DNA from: Opisthocomus hoazin
Lineage: Eukaryota; Chordata; Aves; Opisthocomiformes; Opisthocomidae
Assembly (NCBI RefSeq): GCF_030867145.1
Contig: NC_134433.1
Span: forward strand, 9,499,216-9,563,215
Reading direction: 5' to 3'
Length of the DNA stretch: 64,000 bases
The stretch's first letter is position 1. Every line of letters starts with the position of its first letter. The position numbers and the translations under genes were made by a program. A model generated the notes under the pieces. It searched no databases. It was not told the DNA's origin and saw only the letters and a program-made list of their open reading frames with translations. Positions 25,473 through 36,100 of the stretch are shown piece after piece.

Positions 25473-25676
25473 GTCAGGCTCCCCCGCTCGCCGCACCGGC
25501 CGGGCCGCGCCGCCGGACCCCCCCCCCCCCCTCCCGCCCCCCTCTCCTTCCCTTCTCCGCCTTCCCTCGGGCCCGGCCTCCCCCTCCTCCTCCCGCTGCC
25601 GGCCCGCGCCGCCTAAAGGGAACCCCCCGCTCCGCCCGGCCGCGGCGCTCCGCTCCCTCCGCCCCCCCCCCCCGCC

Positions 25677-25727
25677 ATTGATCACCGGCCCCATCGGAAA
25701 TTGATCCTCTTTGTTCAATTCATCGAT
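25677..25727 (+). promoter_or_regulatory. Cluster of three ATCRAT (CUT/ONECUT-type) sites
   Basis: ATTGAT at 25677-25682, ATTGAT at 25700-25705 and ATCGAT at 25722-25727 fit ATCRAT on one strand or the other, the reported preference of CUT-repeat plus homeodomain proteins such as CUX1 and of ONECUT factors. Their starts are 23 and 22 bp apart. The segment is a short AT-richer islet in otherwise GC-saturated DNA, which makes chance occurrence less likely. Further ATCGAT copies lie at 25427-25432 (inside exon 1A) and 26433-26438. Confidence 0.5.
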
Positions 25728-25732
25728 CAGCC

Positions 25733-25744
25733 CAAGATGGCGCC
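25733..25744 (+). promoter_or_regulatory. Second YY1-like motif in early intron
   Basis: CAAGATGGCGCC differs from the exon 1A motif at one core base. It is in the same orientation, 327 bp downstream, immediately after the ATCRAT cluster. It could mark another initiation zone for transcripts leading into exon 1B. Confidence 0.5.
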
Positions 25745-26601
25745 GGAGCCGGCGCTGCCGGGGCCGCCGCCGCTTCGTCCGCTTCGTCCCGGGCTGCTTT
25801 CTTCCCCGCTTCCCGTTCCCCCCCGCCGGCCGGGGCCGTGCGGGGCGGCCGGGGCGGCGGGCGGCGGCAGGGCTGCCGGCGGCCGCTCCTCTCCCCCGCG
25901 CCTGCCTGCCTCCCTCCCCCCCCCCCCCCCCTCCAGCCCGCCGCTTCCCGCCGCCGCTTCCCCGCCGCCTTTTCTCCCCGGGAGCCGGGGAAACTTTACC
26001 GAGTGCTGGGACTTTGTGCGGGGGCGCAGGGAGCCGGCCGGGCTCGGCGTGCAGGCGCGGAGCGGCGGGGGCTGGGGGCGCTGTGGTGCCGGCCAGGCGC
26101 GCGCTCCCCCGCCGCTGCCCGCCTCGCCTCAGCCTGGCGGCGGGGGCCGGCCCTCCGCCGGGCACAGGGCTCCGGCCCGCCGCGCCCCGCCGGCGCGGGG
26201 CGGGGGGAGGGAGGGAGGGATGGAGCCGCGGCGGGGTCCCGCGGGGCGGGAAGGGGGCGAGCGGCCGGCCCGGCCCGGCGGGTTGCGCGGGAGGAGGGCA
26301 GGGGCAGCGCCGGGCGCGGCGGCTGGAGGGGGGGCCGGCGGGGTGTCCCGCCCGGCGGGAGGGCACGCTGACAGGGATCGCGGGCTTTCCAGCCCGGCCG
26401 CTGGTCTCCGGGCGCTGACAGGCGGGCGGAATATCGATGCGGTTACCGTACGGGCTCCCAGCAGCCCGCAAGTCCCCTTCCTCCGAGGGACTGTCCTCGC
26501 AAACCGGCTTCCCCGCGCCCTTGGGGTGCGTGCCCTGAGGAGACTGCAGATCCACTATTCAGTGTAATTGCTGGGCTGGAGATAAGCCGGGCCGGGCTGG
26601 A

Positions 26602-26616
26602 GGGGGGGGGGGGGGG
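26602..26616 (+). repeat. G15 run in the CpG island
   Basis: Fifteen consecutive G residues on the plus strand, shortly upstream of exon 1B. A C16 run at 25916-25931 and several C10-14 runs lie nearby. Such tracts can form G-quadruplexes or i-motifs and are prone to sequencing-length error, so exact lengths are uncertain. Confidence 0.85.
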
Positions 26617-26686
26617 TTGTCAGGGGATGAACCGGTGCCGCTCCCGCCGCGGAGCGGGGCTGCACCGTGCCCGCGTCTCCCCGTTG

Positions 26687-26699
26687 ATTGGCGCGGGAA
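26687..26699 (+). promoter_or_regulatory. Inverted CCAAT box overlapping an E2F-like site upstream of exon 1B
   Basis: ATTGG (inverted CCAAT) at 26687-26691 runs into TTGGCGCGGGAA at 26688-26699, close to the E2F consensus. It lies about 160 bp upstream of the exon 1B ATG, a normal place for a proximal promoter element. CUX1 is known as CCAAT-displacement protein, so this could also be a feedback target. Confidence 0.45.
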
Positions 26700-26848
26700 G
26701 GCGCTGCCCTGCCTCTCCGACCCCGCCGGTGCCTCCCGTTGGAATAAATTGGGCTCGAAAGGCTCTGGCCGCCCCCCCTGGCCCCCTCCCGGGCGGGTTC
26801 GGCGGTGCCCGGCCGGAGCCCTGCGGCGGGCGGGAGCGCGGTGCGCGG

Positions 26849-26878
26849 ATGCTGGGCCGGGCCGCGGCCCCGCTGGAG
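26849..26878 (+). CDS. CUX1: Candidate alternative CUX1 first exon (exon 1B, 10 codons)
   Basis: ATG at 26849 opens MLGRAAAPLE, which stops at a strong donor, GAG|GTGAGG, in phase 0. From memory, one human CUX1 isoform begins MLCVAGARLK directly before RELDATATV. Length (10), phase and residues 1, 2, 5, 7 and 9 agree, and the position about 1.4 kb downstream of exon 1A in the same CpG island fits an alternative promoter. Splicing to exon 2 would give a CUX1 or CASP protein lacking the MAANVGSMFQYWKRF segment. The ATG context is weak (C at -3, C at +4). The frame is open upstream to an ATG at 26627 with G at -3, which would add 74 residues. Because the island is GC-rich, open frames here carry little weight. 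The call rests on the donor and the match to the human isoform. Confidence 0.7.
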
Positions 26879-27059
26879 GTGAGGGGACGGGACGGGGGCT
26901 GGCGGGGGCCGGGGCCGGGGCCCTGCCCTCCCCTCCCGGGGCTCGCAGGGGGGCTGCTCGCCGGGAGGAAAAACAAACCCCAAGCCAAGCCCCGAGAGGG
27001 GAAGCGCTGGGTAGGAGCTGTGGCGGGAGGCCGGTCCCTGCTGGCTTTCAGGTGCATTA

Positions 27060-30000
27060 GGAGGTGGGGTAAAGGAGCCTTTGGGTTCAGGCTTTTCTCC
27101 CCCCGCCCTTGTTTTATTGTTTCTTTTAAAGGATTTGGATTAAGGTAGACTTGGCTGAACTTTGCTAACTTGAAAGGGTTCTTAATGGTGACCCGGAATA
27201 CCGACAGGAATACAGAAAATGAGATCCAGATGTAGAATTGTATAAAATAAAATGGATTAAATTAAGATGTAGTTAAACAAGGTCTGACATCTTTAATTGT
27301 GGACTTTTGCTTTTGCCTCTGTGTATGTGTAGTTGTACTTGCTCAGCGTAGGAAAATAAACGCTCCCAACGTTAGTGCCGTGGTGTTGCGTTTAACAGGG
27401 AAGAAGTCTAAATATTGCCTATAAAAATAAAGCTTTCAGAAATGTTTATGATTAAAACATACTACACTAAAGTATCTATCATGTAAATTAAATTCTAAAA
27501 TGTAATGAACGCAGCCAAATGGCATTTTGATAGATTGTTCTATTCTGTTTTTGGTAAAAAAACAGCTCACTTTTATCATAATTTAATTTCTGTGCATACT
27601 GTAAAACCTGTTGTGGAGTATCGCTGCACAAACCTTAATCTCGTTTTAGCAGGCTGAATGTGACGGTCTGACTCAAGCAGCTTGCTTCTCCTTTGAAGCG
27701 TTCTGGTAGTGCTAGCGTAGGTTTGTTTAAACAGTATTCGTTATCTGCTTCTGAGGACTTGTGATTATTTATACGTGTTGCGGATTGAGGCTGTTCACCT
27801 TTCGGCAGGTTCACCGGGCAATCTGCGTGCAGTGCGAAGTTTATTAACTTTGCATGCAGTCTGTCTGCGGAGAGTCCTGGAGTGGCCAGAGAGGTAGAGA
27901 GTACCTTCATCCATATGCAGAATAGTTAATTTGTTTCAAATTAGCTTTTTATTTTTTTACCTGCCCATCTGCATGGAGAGGTAGTGCAATATTTACTCCC
28001 ACTTGCAGGTGAAGCAACATGCTATAAAAACTGTCGTTACGGAGTATGAAGTTTGGTCTTACAGAACTGTCCGTGTCTCCCTCCCTCCCCTGTCATTCAT
28101 TTATACTAAAGTAGTTTGAGTGTGGAATTACAAAAAATAAAAATGGTTTCGTCTGCACTTCCGTTACCCTATTCCAGGGCAAAATCCTGAGGGATCTGTG
28201 CTTGCCACGGTTCCACCTGTGCCCTGGAAACTCCAAGTCTCGTAGCTCTGGGTCTAGAAGGCTGTGAACCTGTCGTTGTTCTGTGTGGGGAAGTTGTAAG
28301 GAGCTGAGACGCTGCAGTCCGACACGGCTGGCAGCGGAGCGACGTGCGTCCTGTCCGCTCACGGCTTCCTCTTCTAAGTTCTGTTAGAAGAAGACGTTTA
28401 ACTGTTGGTGAGCTTCGACCTGCCGTGTAATAGTAAGCAGCAGGTTTCTCAAGATTGTATCAATATTAATTAAGAACAGAGCCAGGAACACTTTAGGGTC
28501 TGACTCTTTTAATTATTTATTTCCTTTCACTAAATAACCTCTTGTTTATAGGAAGAGAGATTTCAGGAGTTGGAGACAGGATTAAATAATTCAGAACTTG
28601 GATTAAAGAACAAAAAGGTCTGTTCACAAATGGAATACGAGATGCAAAAATGGCAGTTTCCTATGGGTATCAAACGTGCTCTTCGCTTGAGACTGTATCT
28701 GAAAGGCACGCGGCTGAGGAAAGTTTTCCTAAAGAAACAGTGGAATTGGCGTGGCATTTCTGCATCAATTTGCCATGTGGTTGAGGATGGACCCGTGTTT
28801 GATAACTGACGGCAAGGGAATTGCAGTGTGTAGAGAAAACAGATCCTTGAAACAGTGAATATTGTGGCAATAAATGCAGATTAACTCACTGGAGAAATGC
28901 TGTTGCCCTTGAGTTAAAACTGCATGTCCTGTTTGGAGGCAATTGTGCGATCTGAATCGGGTTGACGTGCAGCAGCGTGAAGGTTACCTGCTGTTGCCTG
29001 GTCCTGTTCCGAGTTTGTGGCTTTTGGTGTCACCATCACCTTCGCCATAAAAGCAGCCGTCTGCTGGAGAACAGGAAAGCGAGTGTTGTATTCCCATGGG
29101 TACGGCATGCAGTCCTCTTTCAGATTTTGCTTAATATTTCTGAATATGTGTGTGTATGTATCTGCATCAGAGGAGACAGTTGGTCCTGCCGTATCTTTCT
29201 GACCAGCAGTGTTGCACGAGTAAGTCTAGCTTGGCTCTCAGATCTAAGCTGAATCTGCAACACGAGTGGAAAAAGTCAATACCGTTTGAAAACTAAACGA
29301 ACTGTGTGTTGAAGTATTGTGACGATAAACACAAGTCTCAAAATGTCACCATAGCTGTTTCGGGCAGGCACGCATAAGGGTAACAGGTACGGTTTCTTAC
29401 TGCTTTTGTGCAGATCGGTGTAACTTGTTACTGTCAAGTTAGGGAATGAAAATCTAAAGCCAAATCTTGCTCGCACGTTTCTGTTTCTTAAAATCTCATC
29501 CTGGTATTGCATCATATATGATTAAAGTGAGGGTGGGGTGTTAGGTCTGTGCATGCTGTGACTAATTGTTTAACGTAAACCATTGATCTTAGGACATTAT
29601 AAAATTTGTAACAAAATCTGGAAAAACTAGGTAATAATGAGTAGCCTTTAAATACTGAAGCACTTCTATTACTCAGTTAGAAACAGGTGGATATCTTGGC
29701 ATCTTTTAGTTGGGTCTGGTTGTACCAGAGCACAAGCTGATTTGCTGTAAGTGAAGGAGTTAACATGCTTCATCAGAAGTGGAATTAGCGATCACGTCTG
29801 AACATTTAATTTTGTTTATCTGTGCAGGTCACTGTAGAACTCGTAGTTTCTGTCCTGTAAGTAGGCAGTGCTTCACTATTTATAATGGTGGTTAAATGTG
29901 TATCAGGAAGAGAGTCTCTAGCTACTGTAAATGCGCTTCTGCTCTTCCCCGCCTGATCAGAGACCTGTAGGGAAAGCAGCTTGGTAGCTCTTCAAGAAGA

Positions 30001-33000
30001 TGCAATAGTGGGAACTGAGAGGGCTGTAAAAGCCAGAGCACCGCTGCCAGTAGACTCTGATGGCTGTTGTTGCTTCCCTGCAGCAGGAAGGCTTTGGCTT
30101 TTGTGGTGGTCAGGGTGGTATCCCTGGACACCCAACACAGGTGACAGGCTGGAAGAAAGGCCCTTGGTGTACTTCTGGCTCGAGAATTTGGCTTTCATAG
30201 GATTCCTTGAATCCTGTTCCTTGGAAAGAAGTTTCTGAAAGCTTTTCTAGCCCTCTTTCCCATTCCTCAAATGAATTAATGCCCATCTGAAACATGGCAG
30301 AGTTAGTGCATGTTTCAACCTTGTGCCAAGTTTGTGGTTAACTGGATAATGTATTGAGAAGCGCAGCAGGGAGGACTTGGAATATGGTAAAAGTTGGGAT
30401 TTTTTGAGAAAAGATTGCACTACTTGGCTGTGTATAAGAATACCAAAGAAGTGATGGCGAAACATTTGCTATAGAAGAAATTACATGCAGTCTAAAATTC
30501 CAGTGAACAATTATTCTTTATTTGCAAGCTGATTTGTAATGCAAAAAATAGATGTAGAAAATGCATAATCCAAAGTTTCAGTTTGATCACACTGAGGCTG
30601 AAAATAAAGGCAGTTTATTTATTGGATAGAGAACAGATACATATGTGGAAGCTTAGTATTTTATCAGACACCAAACAGGCAGTGCTCATTGATTTGGGTC
30701 CTGTTTATTTAAGCAGGGCAAGAAGTTCCCATCGTGTATATTCATATTTCTCTTGCACATGTTCTTTACATTGTATTCTTTGCTTATCTTTGTGCTTAGT
30801 TGTTTCCTGTATACTTCATGGGCAAGGTGTTGAAAATGCGGTGTTTTCTGGATTGAGAATCAGTGACAGCATTCCAGTGTTGCATGAAGGAGGAAGGAGA
30901 AAGATCTGATGCTGAGAGGGAGAAAGCTGGAATGGGGTAGATGGCGGAAGACGAGTCTAGGGCGAAGGGATTTGCACACGAGCGTTCACACGTGGGATTG
31001 CAGGCATGGTGTTGAATTTACCAGGAAAGATGAGGGAAACTTAGACCTCAAGATCAGAGTAGTTAATGTCGTCAAATTAGTAAAGATAAGATAAATTTTA
31101 GTAATTTTGTGATATACATGCTTTCAGCTTGTTTTTGTCTCTGGTTTGACAAGGCAAATAAGTTAGTGATTTCTGCTTTTATTGTGAGTTATAATGAAGA
31201 AATACAGTGTGTTACATTTCTTGGGTTGCGAAGAACATGGAAGCCCAGAGAGCTAAGGGAATGTTAACAGCGGTGAGCTTTTAGAAAAGATGAAACACTA
31301 AGTGTGCAGACGTTGGGTGTAGGTTGTTGGATGTGACGGCGGTCTGCCCTGCTGTCCACCAGTACTTGCGCTTCTGGGAAAGCAGCAGGCAGGAAAGAAT
31401 TTGTGCTAGATCCACCGCGGTTCCCTGGTCGTGCTCCTGGTTTGACTCTGGCAGGATACAGCCATCCTTACTACGCTGTTACTCAGTCACTTCTGTGACT
31501 TAGCAGAGTGGAGTATTTAGCATGAATAAATGTATTTCTCGGTATGAAGGTGCTAAAGCCAGGAGACGGCCTGACGGCTCTGTGCGGGTGCGTTACAGCA
31601 GACGTAGGTTGGAAGTTGGAGCCTTTCAGGCTAACGTTGTCTAAGAGCTTTTTGCATTGCTGGCAGTTTGCTCGCTTCCTTACCTTCCAGTAATTTAATG
31701 CCTTTGCCGACAGTTGGGGTAATAAGGAAGTTTCTGTGAGGGCTGGAGTTGTGCTGTGGTTCCGCAGGGAGGAGGGAGGGGAGGCAAGGCCAGGCCCTGC
31801 TCTGCCTCCTGGACGGGTTTGCGGACCCCCGGTGATCTGCTCCGGGAAGGCAGGCGTGAAGATTTCTTTGAAAAGCTCCAAAGCAGATGCACAAATACAT
31901 TTAAGCTGCTGTATTTAGAGGCTTTAAATTCCCCCACATCTTTGTGTTTCTGGCTGTGAGCTTTTTAAGGCATGTAAAGGTGTAGGCCATGGCTGTACCT
32001 GAGGCTTTTTCGGAGAAATTCACTGGAGCTGAGCAGATCCCGTTGTGTGGGAACACAATTGTTATTGTGGGGAAATGTACCTTAGTGAGGAAGCAAGCTT
32101 GGACATAACAGCATCTGGCAGTGCCAGTGCAAGGTTTCTGTGAAGGATGTGAAAATTTAGGCCAAATTATTGCTAAACGGCTGGCTGAATTTTGCAGCAG
32201 AGGTAGACCTCTCACTTCATCGCATTCCGTGATCTTGCGTTTGGCGAATGGTTGGGTGAGCCCCGGTGTGCGTGGCACAGGAGGGTGCAGGTGAGGCCAG
32301 ACCGGGGTCTAATTCCTGCCAACATTTTACAGTATCCCGTGAGCTGTGGAGATCGGATGGTCCTGTGCTGCTGCGTTACTGCGTCGCTGTGGGATTGCTC
32401 TTACTGGTTTAGAGCGTGTGTGTGTGCAGCGAGCTGGGATCACTGCTGAGGCTTACGTCGTAGAGGTCTGTCCTTGCTGAGAAATGTTGGCTGCAGTCTC
32501 TGGCTCACGTGTGACAAGCTGAGACAGTAATGCTGCAGGGAAGTAAAAATAAAAGCAAGTGGAGGGGGGGAAATGACGCAGTTTAAAGAGCTGGATGGAT
32601 AGGGGGAAGTGGTGAAGAAAGGAAGGAGTTAAGAAGTGAGCTGAAGCCTAAGTCTTGGAAACAAAACTCTTAGTGCGGTGCAGTTGGGAGGAGAGCTTAT
32701 TTTAGAATTTATATAAATATTTGGCCATGCAGCTGAGGAGTACGGAGGGTCTCCCAACAAACGCCTGGCTGCAGTGTTGCAATCGAATCCAGCTCACCTG
32801 CACTCACTGATCGTATGAAAGGATAGCCTGGGGTTTACCACCAAGCTGTTCTTGTGGAAACAGCCTGAGAAGATCTGTCTGTGAGATACCAGGGTGATGG
32901 TATGACTTCAGAGTACACTGACAGATTTTTAATGTTGCCCTGTGACAAATAGGGCTGATGTTCCTGTGAGGCTTAAATAGCTTTCTGACTGCTTGGATGG

Positions 33001-33080
33001 TATTTTAAGGTATTGTAAATAGTAGCATTCTCATTGTTCTTTAAAAACAAAGGGGAGGAAAAGGCAATTTAATAGCTTTT
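27060..33080 (+). other. Intron 1, proximal part, no embedded gene seen
   Basis: AT-rich after the island. A short CpG-richer patch lies at about 28200-28380 (GGAGCGACGTGCGTCCTG). Open frames are short and unlike known proteins. First introns next to CpG islands often hold enhancers, but I can point to no specific one. Confidence 0.55.
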
Positions 33081-33083
33081 GAC

Positions 33084-33101
33084 TTTTTTTTTTTTTTTTT
33101 T
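33084..33101 (+). repeat. T18 tract
   Basis: An uninterrupted run of 18 T on the sense strand of intron 1, not adjoining any recognisable retroposon. Confidence 0.9.
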
Positions 33102-36100
33102 GAAATGAAGACTCAGACCAGTTGTATCTTGGATGCAAAGAGGTGGTATATTTTGCATGGAAATGCCCTAGTTTATTCCTATAGAAACTAAACTGCAATG
33201 CTAAAAGCTAGTGCTGCAGATGATGAAATGTATAGAAGTTTGGTGGGTTAAGTCTTACTGCTTCTGCTCTCTTCTGTACCTCTGCTAGGTATTTGAGGTT
33301 GCATGGTGCTGCTGATCGATTATTTTAAGGAAAACAAAAGATTTCTCTAACCAGACTCGTAGGCTTCAGCTGATATGCATGAGCCCATAAAAAATCTATG
33401 CACTGGGAATACTTACTTTGGGGAATAATGCTTAGGGGGACTGGCGCCAATGTACAAAGCCTTTAATTGGTTCGGATTCATTTTGAGCGATAGTTACTGG
33501 GTAGTAGTGACTTTGAAGTAGGTTGGTAGTTCCAGTCTTGCTGTTGGCAGTTGTGTGCCTGTTCTTGGCTCTGCGGCGGGTCTGCTCAGGCCTCTGAGCA
33601 TGCCACTCTGGCTTTGCTGGTTTACTGCTCCATCTGGAAACCATTGATAATGTTTCTGACCCCTCTTTGAGAGCGCTTTGAGATACAAGGTCGTGAGCGA
33701 GCACTTACCATTCCTTTTTGCTACTACTGAGTTCCATGTTGTGGGTAAATATGACTTAGTTGTTACATTTTCTGCACCTTTGTTAGCTTTCTTTTTAAAT
33801 GGATTGAACAGAGGATGTACTACTGTTGGTTTGTAGGTGCTTTTCAGGCTTGCTGCTGGAAGCAATGACTGTAAAAATGAACGTGAAAAAAGAACTGAGT
33901 AGTTGGGTGTCCTGAAAGAATATTGTTGATGATTGGTACCAGATCATTGGGAGAAAATGTTTCCTGCAAATGGTTATAAAGTTATAATCTGGAGTTATTC
34001 ATACATACACACACTCTTAGGTTAAAACATACCTCCATGTTCTTTGGTATACTGTTTGAAAGCAAGATATGCAATTTATCAAGTTTCCCTTCAGATTTCC
34101 CTGTACATTAAAGGCTGCTTAAAATTTACATTATAGACACCCAGTGATATGAATGTTGAATTTAATGTTCAACAGTTTGTGGTTGCATGATTTAAAACTG
34201 CAGCTCTCAGCTGGCTGCAGTGTGGGTTTGAAACCGCTCCCTGTTTCAGAGGGACAGGCCGGCCTCTGCCATCTCGGGGATGCCCGGTCGCTAGCAGCGC
34301 TTTTACCCCGGCCGGGCGCCGGTGGTGGTAAGGGCTGGCAGCGGCAGCGTGCGAGCCCCCGGAATGGCCAAAGAGAGGGATGTGTTCTGAGCAGTTTTTA
34401 TGTAAGGTGTTAGACTCTTATCTAAATTCTTTATTCACCGAAGACAGATGATGGAGTAGCTTGAAACTTTTTCTTACCGCAACTTTTATCTTTACCCAAA
34501 TTGTTCAGTTTTTGTAGTCTAAGTATCGATAGCCTGTGAAGGCTGTCGGCGGGGTTAGAGGTTATGATTTAGATGCCTCCTTGTGCCATCAGAAGTATTG
34601 ATCGCCGGCTCATTTCGCAGGCATTTGCTGCCTGCATAGCTGCGAGGCTGGAGAGGTGCAGGGCTCCTGCTCGCCCCTACGACCAGGTCTCGTGTGCTCG
34701 GCTCGCTGAACTTTGCAAAGGTGAAGAAGCTTTATCCCTGTTTAGCACAACACAGAGGCCCTGACCCAGTAAGCATTAGTGCATGTGCTTTTTTTAACGC
34801 ATGCGTGGTTGTGGTCTTCTGATGGAGCTTGGCTGGGAAGGAGCTGCCTTTTCTAACCTGGCCCATGGTTGAGTTGTGGATAGAGATGAGTCCCTCCAGA
34901 CCAGTCCAGTGGCTTCTCCTTTTTCTTCCTTTATCTCATGTTTCAAATCAACTTAATTCTTTTTCTTGTTTCATTGATGTGAAATACAAATGTTGTCAGA
35001 ATAGCTCAATAAAATTTATACTCGTGTTTTGTCTGTAATTATTTTTCATTTTATTTTTATTGGGTATTTACACATTTTATTGCGTGTGCATGTCAAACTA
35101 AATTTGTATCGTGTTATCACTTAAAGATGTTTGCTTCATTTTCAGCCATAAATAAAATGCACCCTTTGTGTATGATTTGAAATACGATAATGTTCATTTT
35201 GTCAGCAAACTATGTATCTGTTTTTCTGCTTCAACTTTTTTGTGTCTGTGTTAATATTGATAGTACTCAACTTTGGTTTGGTATGTCTGGTATGAGCATA
35301 GTTGCTTTTCTGATACTAATTGTGGGGATAGGATAATATTAAACATTTAAAAAAAAAAGGAGCCAGTAGTCTTGCAATTGATTTTCTGTGGAGAGATGTC
35401 TGTGCACAGTTGCTTACATAATTGTAGCCTTGGTTTCTTTTGTGTGAGTGCAAGAAGTGTTTGATATATTTAAAAAACAAAAAGAGAAAAAAGTGAATCC
35501 ACCAGTTACTCATCCCTTCCCTGCTTGCAGCTCTGTCCTGTCTCTTTCAGGAGTTCTGGTTCTCTTTTGCTTATAGGTTTCTGCACGTTTTCTTTGGCGT
35601 GGTGCCTTGCTATTGAAATTCTTCGGGTGTTGGAAAAGGGCAGCTGCTAATATTGTGTCTTCAGCTCATCTCTCCGCTGCTGTTCACAACACCCTGCTCG
35701 TTTTCGCAACCGAACGTACATCATGCTCATAATTACTGCTTGTACACAGATTTTTCATTCCTTGCAAAAGTGAGTCGATGCTTGCTGCTGTGTGGGGGTG
35801 AGCTCGGGGGGCTGCTCTGCTCCGGCTTCACAGGGTGTGAGAAGCATTAGGTGCGTGGTGAGGCAGACGGTGAGGGGGGAAGCATCGGTCTGTGAGAATT
35901 TATCTTGCTTACTTTGCTAGCAAAGAAAGTTTTTCTTGTGGGAGTCTTGATCGTGCGAGACTGTGGATGCTGTCTGTTACTGACAGTCCTTAACCGCTGC
36001 AGGGCTGGGGATTATTTCCCTGTTTTAGATCAGCATTTGAATCAAATTGTCTTCCAAAGCCATGCTCTCAGTTTCATGTATCAAACATTGTTTGCTGTTT

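Larger units (their letters stand above)
24600..27060 (+). promoter_or_regulatory. CUX1: CUX1 CpG-island promoter
   Basis: GC content rises steeply from about 24.64 kb, and the block stays very C/G- and CpG-rich until about 27.06 kb, where AT-rich intron begins. GC boxes (CCCCGCCC) are visible at 24967-24974 and 25182-25189, and CRE-like TGACGTGAG elements at 24493-24501 and (inverted) 25027-25035. I see no convincing TATA box for exon 1A. The leader just before the start codon is pyrimidine-rich with a short (CT)n run near 25363-25376. This is the usual architecture of a broad, TATA-less housekeeping-type promoter. The exact transcription start cannot be read from sequence alone. Confidence 0.85.

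Noticed and set aside
25701..26567. 288-codon plus-strand open frame after exon 1A, and the 365-codon minus-strand frame at 25458-26555
   Set aside because: Both lie in extreme-GC sequence where stop codons are rare in every frame. The products are Pro/Gly/Arg/Ala-rich low-complexity sequence with no domain, and the other frames here are open too.
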